NCBI RefSeq assembly: GCF_037975245.1
Contig: NC_092577.1
Span: forward strand, 11,534,013 to 11,598,012
DNA length: 64,000 bases
Source: Apostichopus japonicus
Taxonomy: Eukaryota; Echinodermata; Holothuroidea; Aspidochirotida; Stichopodidae
Reading direction: 5' to 3'
The position numbers and the translations under genes are program-made. Of this stretch, positions 1-11,408 are shown one piece after another. How positions within the stretch are numbered: position 1 is the stretch's first letter; each line of letters starts with the position of its first letter. The notes under the pieces are model-generated. The model searched no databases. It had not been told where the DNA came from and saw nothing but the letters and a program-made list of their open reading frames with translations.

Positions 1-518
1 AACATAAGCCGCCTATCAAGTATTATATATACCTTGGTTAATTATGTTTTACTTTTTGAGACTTCTTTACCATCCTAGTTTCGCTCGGTATTTATGTTGA
101 GGGAGGAAGGGGGGGGGGGAATTGGTTGGGAAGGTGGGCAGGACCCCCCAGGGTACTGCTACTGACTGCTGCATTTTTCAGTTTTACATTTCCACCAAAA
201 TTCCTCTTTAGCGCGATAAGACTAGATCTGCAAGTTTAATTGCCTGTTTGATGTTTATCGTAACTATTCTAATATCGGACTTTTGGAACTGAGAGCGCTG
301 ATTTTCAAGATTTATATAATTAAGTCTATCCACTAAACTTTATTCAAATAAAAGTCTGTGAACAAAGTTTACCTTTGACATCCATCACTCCCAGCCCGCC
401 TCCCATCGCGGTATTTGCATAACTGCCTTATGATAGCTCGAGAATTTCACTTAACATCTAGTTTGATTATTGCTTTAGTATTCCTCATGCACGCGACGAT
501 TACAGCAGTATTAGTAAG
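1..518. repeat. 5' flank of TRIM copy 1, duplicated before copy 6
   Basis: No gene is seen here. The stretch aligns almost base for base with 62836-63354 upstream of copy 6 and more loosely with about 34395-34840 upstream of copy 4. It contains a G-rich run at about 110-119. It probably holds part of the 5'-UTR intron and perhaps the promoter of the TRIM gene, but I cannot identify a TATA box or first exon. Confidence 0.75.
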
Positions 519-563
519 TTGATATATTATTTTGTAAATAGCAGAATCTCGTCATCAAGACAA

Positions 564-2749
564 ATGGCTTCGTCAACTCCTCTCACGGATCTGGCAGAGA
601 ATTTCTTCAAGTGTTCTGTTTGCTTGGATCAATTTCAAGAACCGAAGCAGTTACCATGTCTTCACCGATATTGTAGAAATTGCTTGAAGACACTTATTCA
701 AGGAAGCTATGCTGGAAAGCTTAAGTGTCCATTGTGTAAACAGGAATACGTGATACCAGAAAATGGTGTTGACGATTTCAAGACCGACTTCCATATGAAT
801 AGTATGCTTGAGTTCATGCAATTGCAAAAGTCTTTTGAAAATAAAGATTTGAAGCAATGTATAAGCTGTTTCAAAAGTACTAAAGTTTCAGCTTATTGCT
901 TAAAGTGCAGAGATTACTTGTGTGAACAATGTTACAAGGTCCGCGTTAGCAGTAGAATGTTTACAGATCACAAAACCCACATTCTGAGATTGGGTAATAT
1001 AGAAGTAAAGAATATGACACTGGATAAATTAACATCACTAACGGAAGATCCCAGGTGCCATATCCATGACAAAAAAAGAAGCGCAATTATGCTGCAGCTC
1101 TTGCAGATATGTGCCTGTGTGTTTGGCTTGAACATATAATAAGCACAAAGGTCATGACCTGCATGACGTAACTGAAATAGCAGAACGTGAAAGAGAGTTA
1201 CTGAAACAAGAATTTGTTGAACTAAATAAATACAAAGATAAACTATATGAATTGTCAACGAAAATACAAATTACAAGACAGAAGCTGAATGAAAATGCCA
1301 TGAAAAAGACAGAAAGACTAAGAAATCAGCACCAGCAACAGACACACAAGATTAAAGATCAATTTGCGGAATGTACTAAGAAACGAAAAAGAGGTTTAGA
1401 GGACATCGGAAGCAGAAAAAGAGATAACGACCGTCAGATCACTCTTAATTTGAAAAAAAGAATTGGGACAAGTGAGAGAGAAATATGATAAAATCAGGAA
1501 AACAGCAAATCAAAAATATGGCAACGAATCTGAAGAGTTTATAAACAAATGTGATGAAACTGAGGGTGCACTTGTAGGAAAACTTCGCAGCCTAGATGTT
1601 AACTTAAAGAATTTGACAACAGCAAAAGACCTGCTTGTAAATCGAAATAAAGTTGAACTAAAGCAAATAAAAGAATATTGCGAACAGGTTATTAAACGGT
1701 AAAAGGACGTTACAGCAACGACCTCATATATTCTTACTTCTAAGGACGATTGAAAACACGCTCAGTGTATCCCTGATATTAGAGCAGCCTGTGAACCTCT
1801 AATAGAAGACATGAAAAAAGAATATCCAGAGGTAGAATACTTATCTGATTTCTTTATCAGTGATATAACGAAGGTTATTAAAGACAACGTCACGATTGCT
1901 CAGCATAAAGAGTTAGTGGTTAATGATGCATGTTTCGAAGCTAAAGGTTGGTATATTCTTGATATTGCAAGCAGAGGAGATGGCAATATTGTCACAACTC
2001 GCAATGCATCTAAATTGAGCTCACACATCACTGTGTCCAACAGGAAAAGTGAAATACAACGACAGGATCAGATGAACATTCATGTAAACAAACCCGTCCG
2101 CGGTCTGTTATCTGAGTCCAAAGCTGTAACATGGGATGGTTGTTATGAAATCGGTATTTACGATGTACGTGATGGTGCATATAGCAAGAAGAACGTTCGT
2201 AACGGCATTACAAGTTGGCCATCTGATCAGTGTGTGAGTTGTGTAACTACTGATCCTGTTAAGAATCATATTATTGTCGGTACTAATAGAAGACATGTGT
2301 ATGTATTTACTGTTCAGTTGAATTATAGTCACATGTTAACCCTACGAGATGTAATCCATGGGGCTTTGGATATCACTGTACAAAGAGGTAATCTCCTTGT
2401 CTGTTGCAACAGAAGTGATAAAGCATGTGCAGTCACCGTGGAGGAATCACAGAGTATGCTGATGTATGAATTCACCAAACCTGATTTTTTTGGATGGGAC
2501 TGGAGACCTACCAGTGTGTGCACAGACACGAATGAGTTCATCTACATGTTATGGAACGCAGCCATGTCGTGTCATCGGGGATGTATACTGGTACAATACA
2601 GTCAGGATGGCCGACAGTTACTCACAACAAGAAGAGTAGAAGGTAACTTTTACCGCTTGTCAACATTTGCAGAGAACGGAACGGAAAAACTTCTAATATC
2701 AAATATGATTTGGGGAGAGTTGTACACGTACGACCTATTAGTGACGTAG
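564..2749 (+). pseudogene. TRIM-family copy 1 (RING, B-boxes, coiled coil, propeller), decayed
   Basis: This is homologous along its full length to the intact copy 3, which would make it an RBCC E3 ubiquitin ligase. The start is the conserved ATG (MASSTPLTDLAENFF), 19 nt after a splice acceptor AG at 543-544. The C3HC4 RING is complete. B-box 1 has Arg in place of the likely zinc ligand corresponding to His127 of copy 3. Lesions are: one extra A in the run at 1071-1077; TGA at 1129-1131 in place of the B-box 2 cysteine equivalent to Cys189; one extra A at 1453-1459; TAA at 1700-1702 replacing a Tyr codon; and TGA at 1751-1753 replacing a Trp codon. The propeller part is then open from 1754 to 2749. 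Two frameshifts and three nonsense changes make this a pseudogene. The longest N-terminal product would carry about 169 family residues. Confidence 0.9.
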
Positions 2750-3700
2750 ATGTAGGAAATTATTATTGGAAGTCATTATTGGAAGCGACCTTAGAACTTC
2801 AAGGTGCGCTCAACCTAAAAAAAAATCCTGACAGACTTATAATCTCTACAAATAGCAGTATGAATTATACTTTGTTAATGTATTTCAGCAACTAGTTGGG
2901 AGAAGTGATATCTAAATGATATCTGCCTGGTGGGAATATCTTAGCTCACAGTTTAGAGTCACTAATGTTAACGTCCAAGTTGATTCCGAGAATATAAAGT
3001 GTGTGAAGGTGGGCCCCCATTGAACGTAACCCATGGAAGATGCTAGAGCGCACTAAACGGGATATAGTATTTTTTTCAAAGTATTAATAACAGGGATACA
3101 CTAAAACAATGAGGAATGAATGAAGAATATGCCGAACTGAATTCACTATAAATTCCAGTCAGTCGATTTATCAAATCCAATATTGAAATATTTATATTCT
3201 GGCCACTCTTCCTGGCGAGTCCATGTAAATATGGTCGATCACTGCATAATCTTCTAATATTTCTTTTTTCTGTAAATACCATAAGTTTAGAAGACGAATG
3301 ATAATATACAGTGCTGACTGTGCCTGTTGGACTAGATCAGAACATCATAACCACATAAAAGTAATTCAAACTTATTATTGAAAATGACATCGTTTTATTG
3401 TCATAGACACCGTAGACTGTACCTAAACCGATCTATATATCATATCCACAGTACTTGATACGCTCACAAAAACCGATCACAACTAATGATTGATACAGGG
3501 TATCGTTACACATGCACCTCTGACTGTACCTGTATGACTATAAATGTACATATTTTTTGATATACACATAAAACTATATAGAGTGTACACACATTAACCA
3601 ATCCTCGGTACTTGATACACACATAACTAATTTAAACTATGTATTGCAAAGAACATCTCAACGTATATATATTCACCGATGACTTTATCTTTGTCTTTAG
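2750..3700. repeat. 3' flank of copy 1 with a degenerate ~105-nt satellite
   Basis: The sequence just after the stop is recognisably shared with the 3' flanks of the other TRIM copies, for example the 'ttagaacttcaggg' region and 'ggtcgatcactgcataatctt'. From about 3300 to 3680 there are imperfect tandem units of roughly 105 nt. Each carries 'gactgtacctaaaccgat', a 'cagtacttgata' segment and an 'aactaattattgaaaa' segment. No gene is seen. Confidence 0.6.
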
Positions 3701-4070
3701 ACTTAAATGCCTATGTCTTTTATGACTTAAATGCTGACCTAAATAGAAATGTAGCGAGCTACGGGCTGGAGCTATTCTAATCTCTATTTACTTTTTATTG
3801 CTGGTTGTTCTGTTCATCCCTAAGTTAAAAATATTCACTAAAAAAAAATGCTGGTTGTTCTAAGTTTAAAAGTTTCTAAATTTTTTCCTAGTTTAAAAAT
3901 CACTCATGCTTATCACTATTGTCGTCCTTGTATGTATATTAGCCCTTGTATTTAATTGATCTTGTACTTTTGCCTGACGATGGAGTAGTGACCACTCCGA
4001 AATATAGCAGTATGTCGTTGTTAAAAATATCCGCTTGTTTATCTTTTATATTATAAGTATGGACCACTAC
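3700..4070 (+). mobile_element. Possible 3' end of a Penelope- or LINE-like element
   Basis: This gene-less stretch ends with a 'cctgacgatggagtagtg...ccgaaata' segment. That type of sequence is common at the 3' ends of Penelope-like and some LINE elements. No protein-coding homology is visible, so the assignment rests on resemblance of a non-coding tail only and is weak. Confidence 0.25.
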
Positions 4071-4071
4071 T

Positions 4072-4074
4072 ATT

Positions 4075-4109
<35 letters not shown>

Positions 4110-4141
4110 TTATATATGTATGTATATATATATATATATAA
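4072..4141. repeat. (TA)n microsatellite
   Basis: This is a nearly pure alternating TA tract with a few TG and TTT interruptions. Confidence 0.9.
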
Positions 4142-5590
4142 AGGAGAGATCCTGTTCCATTTACCTTTCACTAACTCATGGATACCATTTAATTTTCACA
4201 CTGTTGCAATGTGACTAGTCACTTGTGTTGCAAGTTATATGTGACAACTATACAGCTCAACTTAGGAGCGGCAAAATGACTTGAAGAAATGTAAAACATT
4301 CCTAAACTACCCGGATTTAGACTTCTATATCATACGAAAGCTATTCAAAATCAATGAATTTCAACCGCTTCGTAACCCCTACATCGAAGCTTCGTAACCC
4401 GCTTGGTAAACCAGCAACCCTCCCTACCCCTTGTTGTTATATAATCAACAGAATTCAAAACACAGTTCTCCATGTTTATTACATGTCAGCTTCAAGACCA
4501 AAAAACTGCATACATATACGGACTAGTAGTAGGTACACGTCGGAAATACTTCAACTTAGATAAGACTGGAGCATGGATGGTGGCATGTTTCTAACCCTGG
4601 AATTTTCAGTCAAACTAAAGTCAGAGGAAATTTAGAGGAAAAGTAACATTTCTAACTTGATATTGCTCTCTTTCAGTCATTTATTTTACCTTCCTTGTTT
4701 TATCCTTCGCCTGAATTAAGTGAGACAAAAATGTCAAATATGTCAATCTCTACTTATAGTTATGGTTTTACTTTTATGTTTCGGAATACAACATTGTAAA
4801 CGAGGTATAGGTAATATAGAAAGAGAAAGCCAGAATTGCAAAATGCATTGAGGTTTCCACAACTTTATTGCACTAGTTTTCTGCTTGTTAACCAGAAATA
4901 GCTTTCACAATATCAATGGCCGAAACCACCATTTTGATGTACAATTACAATATGGCATGGTAAACATAGGTCAGTCTATTGTACGTGGCAATACACACCT
5001 CCACCAAAAACAACAGGGTTCTTTTACTCATTATGATGCATCCACACACCATGTCTGAGAAGTATCCACGAATCCCATCGTTAGATATCATGCAAAAGGA
5101 ATTTCAGAGTTTGACCTTTGGTGACCTCAAAGGAGATTTGACCTCACAAGCAACAGGATTTTTGTACTCAATATGGCAAATCCATGTACCATGTATGAAA
5201 AGTATCCATGATTTCTATATGGAAATTCACGTTTTAAAAGTTTGAAGGCTTCGACACTGGAATATTTTAAAAGTTCTCGCTATTTGCCGACCGAGACTAA
5301 AAATCTACTCTCCACAGCGCAAAATGCACTCGCCACTATGACTGCTGATCAAATATCCATAGTTCACATCTACAACATCAACACTTTCTAGGAAGAAAGG
5401 TTAGGTACGTAGGCAGATACATGGTGCTACGTAATTGCACATTGGAAAATTATGTTTCTGTGCAGTCTGAAATTTCAACTTTGTTCAACCAAAAGAAGGT
5501 GATGAAGAAATTAAACATGTCGCAGTATCGTCAATAAACAGCTAGGCCTACTGTTGTGTCTCAAACATATAAATATAACACATCTGAAAA
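4142..5590. other. Gene-less AT-rich spacer
   Basis: No credible gene is seen. From about 5000 to 5240 there are degenerate repeats with the phrases 'ccaccaaaaacaa', 'tgacctttggtgacctc' and 'gtactcaatatggc'. These resemble the tandem repeats at 29755-30245 and 56815-56960. Confidence 0.5.
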
Positions 5591-7605
5591 ACGCCTACGT
5601 AGATAGCTTGGCTTATGTCACATTAAGGCTCCTCCATTAGCGCTCAATCAGCGTGCTTTGGGAGTCATTTTTTAAGAAAATAGGCAGAATGGTTTTACAT
5701 TTTGATACATTAAACAGTGCGAAGCATCTACACATAACGGACCAAGGTCATAAATATTTACTCATTTTGTCTAAAATTATAAAAAGAAGGCAAACCCATT
5801 GTTTAGGTGCAAATGTTCAACTTGTAAATTTGGTACACAGTCAGTTTGTGTTTAAATTATGTGCTCTTCCAAAATGTTCTCCAATATCACTTCTCTACAG
5901 AATGTAACCATTTGAAGCTGAATTAACATTTCACACGTTGAAGGTACGTGAAACTTTCCACACCATCGATGGAATAGACTATGAAAAATCGTTGAATTTG
6001 ATTCATTGAATGAAACATTCATGAAATTCCGTCACGTATAGTTTGATCGGGAGTGTTCTAATATGTTAAACTTTACACATGATATATTCACTTTGTTATG
6101 TTAAGTTATGTATATTGTTTTTCGTCATGTCTGTTTTAAACATATAACTTGAATTGATATATGTATTATACTTGCATATACACTGAGTGCAATATAGCCT
6201 CATGTAAACGTGATAACAGATAAGTCATAACGTGATAAGCTGTACCAGGAGTATGATGGTACTTAAGTTGTGTTTTGGTGCAGTTATTGCTATTTTGTTT
6301 TGAAGCACATTACAATTGGAAACAACTCTGAGGCAATACCTTTGTCAGAAATCTTTATGATAGAATTATGTAAGTGAACATTCACTATGCTGTAGTTTGT
6401 AATGTCTGCCATTGGCCATTTAACATATGCCATGAAACAGAAATCGACTACGTAGATCCGCATTGGATTATGTACATTGTTCCATTGTATAGGACGTCTT
6501 GGGCTATCCAGTTTATCCAAATTTATCATGAATTCCCCTCCAAGCCTCTTTCTGGGTTGCATAGAATGAAACTGGATGTGATCCGTGGTTATACGGTTCT
6601 GCTCTTAGCAACAAAATGACCATATAGGGATCGCCATCAACTTCTTGGGCTGGATAGCTCATTTGGTATAGCTGGGCTTGTAGTCCAGAGGTCACTGGTT
6701 CTAATTCTGTTCTACCTCTGAAGGTCTTCGTTATATTTCATGGTCTTAAATAAACATTGTTCAATTTTGACAAAGACCTATACTAAAGATGACGGTATTA
6801 GAGGAGCGTGGCTGATCATACCGTAGATTAATAGAAAATAAACAGTTATGAGTGAACACATACACGTGTCCAATTATTTTTTTTTGTACTAAATCACACG
6901 TAGATTAGGTACGTTACTCTATCAAGATTACTTAAACAATAACTCTGTTTTGAGCTATTCAAGTGATTGCATATCTTAGAAATAATGCAAAACGATTTTC
7001 ATATAGTTTTAAAAGCCATATTTTTAAATGTTCATTGATTTAACTGTTATTATTGAGTTAAATAAATACTTCCATCATGGTGGTACAAAACACTTTTTTT
7101 CTCGCAATTTGATGAATTGAACATCTTATAGACTATAAACATAACGAATCTCGTAACTAATGAAAATCTGATTTAACGCATATATATTCTTGATACTAAG
7201 TTGCTCACAGAGACTTTGCACTAAAGTTTATATTGTATCATATCTGGACAATGTTGTTAACATGCGGATATTTCATGAAAGCAATGATGGTGCTTCATGG
7301 ATATATGAAGATCTTCCTCTTCAGCACAGTGGCGTGGCCAGAGGGATATCGGTAAGAGGTTTAGACGCAAAATGATGACATCATTTTATTATTGTAACTA
7401 CAATTGTGCATACCACTTTTGCGTGCGTATGGAAAACCATGTTAACATTGAATCCACAATTTCAGATATTTGAATTTAATTGCAGATATCTTCAATAAAT
7501 CATAGATATCTCAAATTCCATACCCGCGTGTGTTACAACATATCAGCAAGTGGTAAGACATTTTTCGAAGTATGTTTGACCGTGGGAGGGGAAGAAGCAG
7601 GTGTC
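5590..7605. repeat. Interspersed/duplicated spacer unit, first copy
   Basis: This stretch aligns with 8700-10765. Shared landmarks are 'gcgaagcatctac' (5718 and 8836), 'gaagcacattac/t', 'ctacgtagatcc' and the SINE-like 'ggatagctcatttggtatagctggg'. Parts recur at 28140-28500, 32960-34100, 54530-54980 and 60900-62750. The alignment stops near 7605, where an inverted TRIM fragment begins. The open frames inside are short and not conserved, so no gene is called. Confidence 0.65.
6646..6722 (+). mobile_element. tRNA-derived SINE head
   Basis: The sequence resembles a decayed tRNA with an A-box-like 'tagctcatttggtata', a central 'gggcttgtagtcc' arm and a B-box-like 'ggttctaattc'. A sister copy lies at 9797-9873 in the parallel spacer unit. 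Mispaired arms argue against a functional tRNA gene. Confidence 0.45.
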
Positions 7606-7617
7606 TTTTATGTGTTC

Positions 7618-8230
7618 TTTATCTTATTTTTCAATAAACTCTTCAGTTTCGTCGTCAAATGTTCTTTTAGCTGTGTCTTTGACACGATCATATTCTCTCT
7701 TACTTGGCTCATTTCTTCTTCTTACTTAAAAAAATTATTTGTCAATTTCTTCGCTTTGTTATCTGTTGTCTATGATAACCATGTTCTTTGTGATTACCGT
7801 GTCTACAAATAAAGCAAATTGATACATTTCTATAAGAAATACAACATAAGGTTGTGGCGGGGGCATTGTGACAAAGATCAGACAAAAATTCTCTACATGT
7901 AAAACAAAACGTTGAAATTGTGTTAATTCTTTGTGTAGCTCACAAATGTCTTCATTTTTGCATAAGTTTTTGCAATTGTACAAACTCAAGAATACAATTC
8001 AAATGAAAATCAGTTCAGAAATCTTCAAAGCTCCACTTTCTGGTACGATGCAATCCTTTTTACATCACATACAATTACGTGTTTTTACCATCACTGGTTG
8101 GAATGACTGTTTTAAAGCATTCCTTGCAATATTGATGAAGAACTGTACTTTTGGTTCGTTAAATTGATCCAAGCATACAGAGCACGACAAGAAGTTATTT
8201 CAAGTCCTTAAGTGATGTAGCTAAGGCCAT
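7618..8230 (-). pseudogene. Ancient inverted TRIM-family pseudogene fragment
   Basis: Read on the minus strand from 8230, the sequence starts ATG and encodes a diverged version of the family N-terminus. After one small indel comes a RING start (NFLSCSVCLDQFNEPK), then in a shifted frame LHQYCKECFKTVIP, and later ILEFVQLQK. B-box traces (FTCREFLSDLC) follow at about 7900. Most of the coiled coil is then missing. At 7725-7618 a segment reads EEEMSQVRE, YDRV and DDETEEFIEK, matching 'EEELSQVRKKYDKIR...NESEEFINK' of the sense copies. It has many stops and frameshifts. It is far more diverged than copies 1-6 and is the only member on the minus strand. It interrupts a spacer repeat that continues unbroken in the parallel copy at about 10765. 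Confidence 0.8.
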
Positions 8231-8376
8231 TGTGGTGGTAGATGAGTTTTGTTTCTGTTGGTCTAGAATTTATTTAAATTTTGGTAAGCAACTGTTGCGA
8301 ATATTATTTATGCACTACGTCACAGCATTGTAAGTAGGCGAAACAGTAAGAAGGTGAACAGGTAGGTGGTAAAAGT

Positions 8377-8445
8377 CCAGCCAGGATTCGAGCCCGGGCA
8401 TCCCGCGTGATATGCAGACATCCTATTTAACAAGGCTTTGGACGC
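8377..8445 (-). mobile_element. tRNA-derived SINE (family A), antisense
   Basis: The reverse complement shows a tRNA-like body with a B box (ggctcgaatcc) and an acceptor start 'gcgtcca'. Closely related copies occur at 26684-26748 and 27048-27118, with shared 3' flanking sequence such as 'cagaggt...gaaaccggtaa'. It is therefore a SINE rather than a single tRNA gene. Confidence 0.6.
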
Positions 8446-8499
8446 TTATCGTATGCCCAGAGGTATGAAACCGGTAAAGAAGGTTGAAATCCCACTTAA

Positions 8500-10790
8500 G
8501 GCATTCGTGTCACAGAATTAATTCCGTACCACTCGACCGCAGTGATTCTATTGGTGTTAATGGCTTTGTATAACTGTACACCTGTTATAATTGTCCTTAG
8601 TGCACCTGTTTGCTTTTGAATCTGGCAATATACACATAATTACAACTTTTTAAACGCAATATTCTCACAAAACAGAGACAAATTTGAATTAGGTATAATT
8701 GCTGTAACTTGACAGTATTAACAAATTTGTGCAGACTTTTTATTCATTCGCTCAATCAGCCTGCTTTGAGAGTCGACAGTTTTCAAAAAAAAAAAGAGGC
8801 AGAATGATGTTTAATTTTAATTTGTTAAACGGTGCGAAGCATCTACGAATTACGGGACTAGGTAATAGTTTTTGCAAGTTTTATCTGAAATTATACACAG
8901 AAGGCGAACCATTCCTTTGGTGCAAATGTCCAAGTGCAGGTGAAATTTGGTACACAGTCATTTTGTGATTAAATCACATATGTGCTCTTCTAACATGTTA
9001 ACCAATATCAAGTCTTCACAGGATACAACCTTGTCAGGCTGAAATAAACATTTAACACGTCTAAGATAAGTGGAAATTTTCCATACCATCAAAAAACTTG
9101 ATTATTAAAAATCGTTGGATGTGATTGATTGTTTGATTGACACGTTCATGAAATTCCCCACGTGTTTTGGTCGGGAGTGTTCTAATCTGTTAAAGCTTAC
9201 ACCTTATTCATCCACATTGTTATGTTAAGTTATGTATATTGGTTTTTCTGACTGTCTGTTGTGAAACACAAACATCCTTGAATTGAAATATATTATACTT
9301 GCATATACACAGAGTACAGTATAGCCTAATGTAAACGTGATACCGGTAAGTGGTATAAGAAATATGATTTCAAATTGTGTATTGGTGCAGTTGTTACTAT
9401 TTTGTTTTGAAGCACATTATTTATTGAAAACAACTCCGAGGCAATACCTTTGTGTGAGATCTTTACGATATATTTAGGTAAGTGATCATTCACTCTTCTA
9501 TATGTTTTAATGTCTGCCATTTGCCATTTGCGTTGAAACAATAATCATTCGATATATGCATTGATCGACTACGTAGATCCACATTGGAGTATCTACATTG
9601 GGTTCCATTGTAACGGACATACTCTCTCTTGACTTATTCACTCTATCCGAATTTACCATGAAATCCACTTCAGGCCTCTTTCTGGTTTGTATCGAAGGAA
9701 ACTGGGGTGTGATGCCTGGTTATACGGCATGCAAAGTATTGCGGCCTCTGCCCCTAGCAACGAAATGGCCATATAGGGATCGCCATCAAGTACAATGACT
9801 GGATAGCTCATTTGGTATAGCTGGGCGTGTAATCCAGAGTTCAATGGTTCGAATTCCATTCTAGCTCCGAATTTCTTCGCTATTTTCTATTGGCTAACAA
9901 AACATTGTTAAATTTTGACAAAGACCTAGTCTAAAGATGACAGTAGGAGAAGGGGCGTTGCTTCGGCACTCTTTGCTCACACAGCGGATCATACCGTGGA
10001 TTAATGCAAAATGAAAAGTTTTGAGTACATACACGTGTCCAAACAGTAGTTTTGTCATATAGGTGCCGACACTATATACTAATCCACACATAGATTAGGT
10101 AAGTTACTCTATCAACGTTACTTAAACGATAACGCTTTTATTTAGCTATTCAAGTGATCGCATTTCTTAGAAATAATGCAAAGTTATATATAGTTTTAAA
10201 AGCCACATTTTTAAATGTTCATTGACTTAACTGTTATTATTGAGTTCACTAAATACTTCCATGATGGTGGTAAGAAACAGTTTTCCGCAATTTGATGAAT
10301 TGACCACCTTATAGACTATCAACCGAACGAATCTGGTAACTACTGAAAATCTGAATTGACCCATATATATTCTTGATACTAAGTTGCTTTTTTATATTGT
10401 ATAATACCTAGACAATGTTGTTAACATGCGGATATATTCATAAATGCAATGATGGTGCTTCATGGATATATGAAGACCTTCCTCTTCAGCACAATGGCGT
10501 GGCTAGAGGGATATCGGTAAGAGGTTTAGACGTAAAATGATGATATCATTCCAATATTGTAACTACAATTGTGTATACCACTTTTTCGTGCGCATGGAAA
10601 ACCATTTTAACATTGAATCCACAATTTCAGATATCTGAAATTAATTGCAGATACCTACAATTAATTGGAGATATATAAAATTCCTTGCGCGCGAGTATTA
10701 TAACATGCAATCAAGTTGTAGGAAATTTTCCGAAGTATGCTTGACCCTGGGAGGAAAGGAAGCAGGTGCCCCATTCTCCAAATGGCCCTG
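8500..10790. repeat. Interspersed/duplicated spacer unit, second copy
   Basis: This is the fuller version of the spacer unit at 5590-7605. Its left part (8510-8760, 'gtgattctattggtgt' onward) also matches 27870-28150 and 53990-54550. It carries the SINE-like element at 9797-9873. No gene is seen. The continuous sequence around 10740-10800 shows the state of this spacer without the inverted TRIM fragment. Confidence 0.65.
9797..9873 (+). mobile_element. tRNA-derived SINE head, second copy
   Basis: It has 'tagctcatttggtatagctgggcgtg' and a well-kept B box 'ggttcgaattcc'. It is the duplicate of 6646-6722, moved with its spacer unit. Confidence 0.45.
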
Positions 10791-11389
10791 TATATTAAAA
10801 CAATATCAAACATTCACAAAAGCAAAACAGTTCGAGTGGGAAGTAACTCATACATATTTATTATTTGAAAAGTCTACGAATAGCAGATAATACCTAGGTA
10901 TAAACAAAATACACTTACCAATTATTAAATGTATCATGGCTCCTTATTTTATTTTTTGGCTACTTCGTTCCGAAATTTTCTGTTGGAAATTCTTCTTCGA
11001 AGCAATAACAATGGTTATAAAAGTTTAAGTGTAGTTTGGTGGATAATGTAACTATCCCTATATCGTGCATGTGGAACAGAGAGATCTGTATAAAGGAAGA
11101 AACGTATAGCTTTTTCCAAAATGTATGGAAGTCAATCTAGTAATATTTTACAATTAAAAGACTTTGGACTTTCCAAAATTTTAGCAGTTCACGCTATCTA
11201 CCTCAACATGACTGTAGGAAATATATGGATAGAGAAACCTCACTGAAAACTAATATCATTAATGTTTTTTAATTAATTTTTCCTCATGATCGTGATACAT
11301 TCATTTAAACACATTTGAATGGACTTACAATAACAGGACGTCTACAGCAGTATGTGTCAATTTCTATTTTATTATTTTGTAAATTGCAG
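10791..11389. other. 5' flank of TRIM copy 2
   Basis: No gene is seen. The last bases form the conserved 3' splice site (tttgtaaattgcag), with AG at 11388-11389. Further upstream the sequence only loosely resembles the flanks of copies 1, 4 and 6. Confidence 0.5.
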
Positions 11390-11408
11390 AATCTCGTCAT
11401 CAAGACAA

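Noticed and set aside
7480-7812. 110-codon + strand ORF
   Set aside because: It lies antisense to the inverted TRIM relic and is better explained as its shadow.
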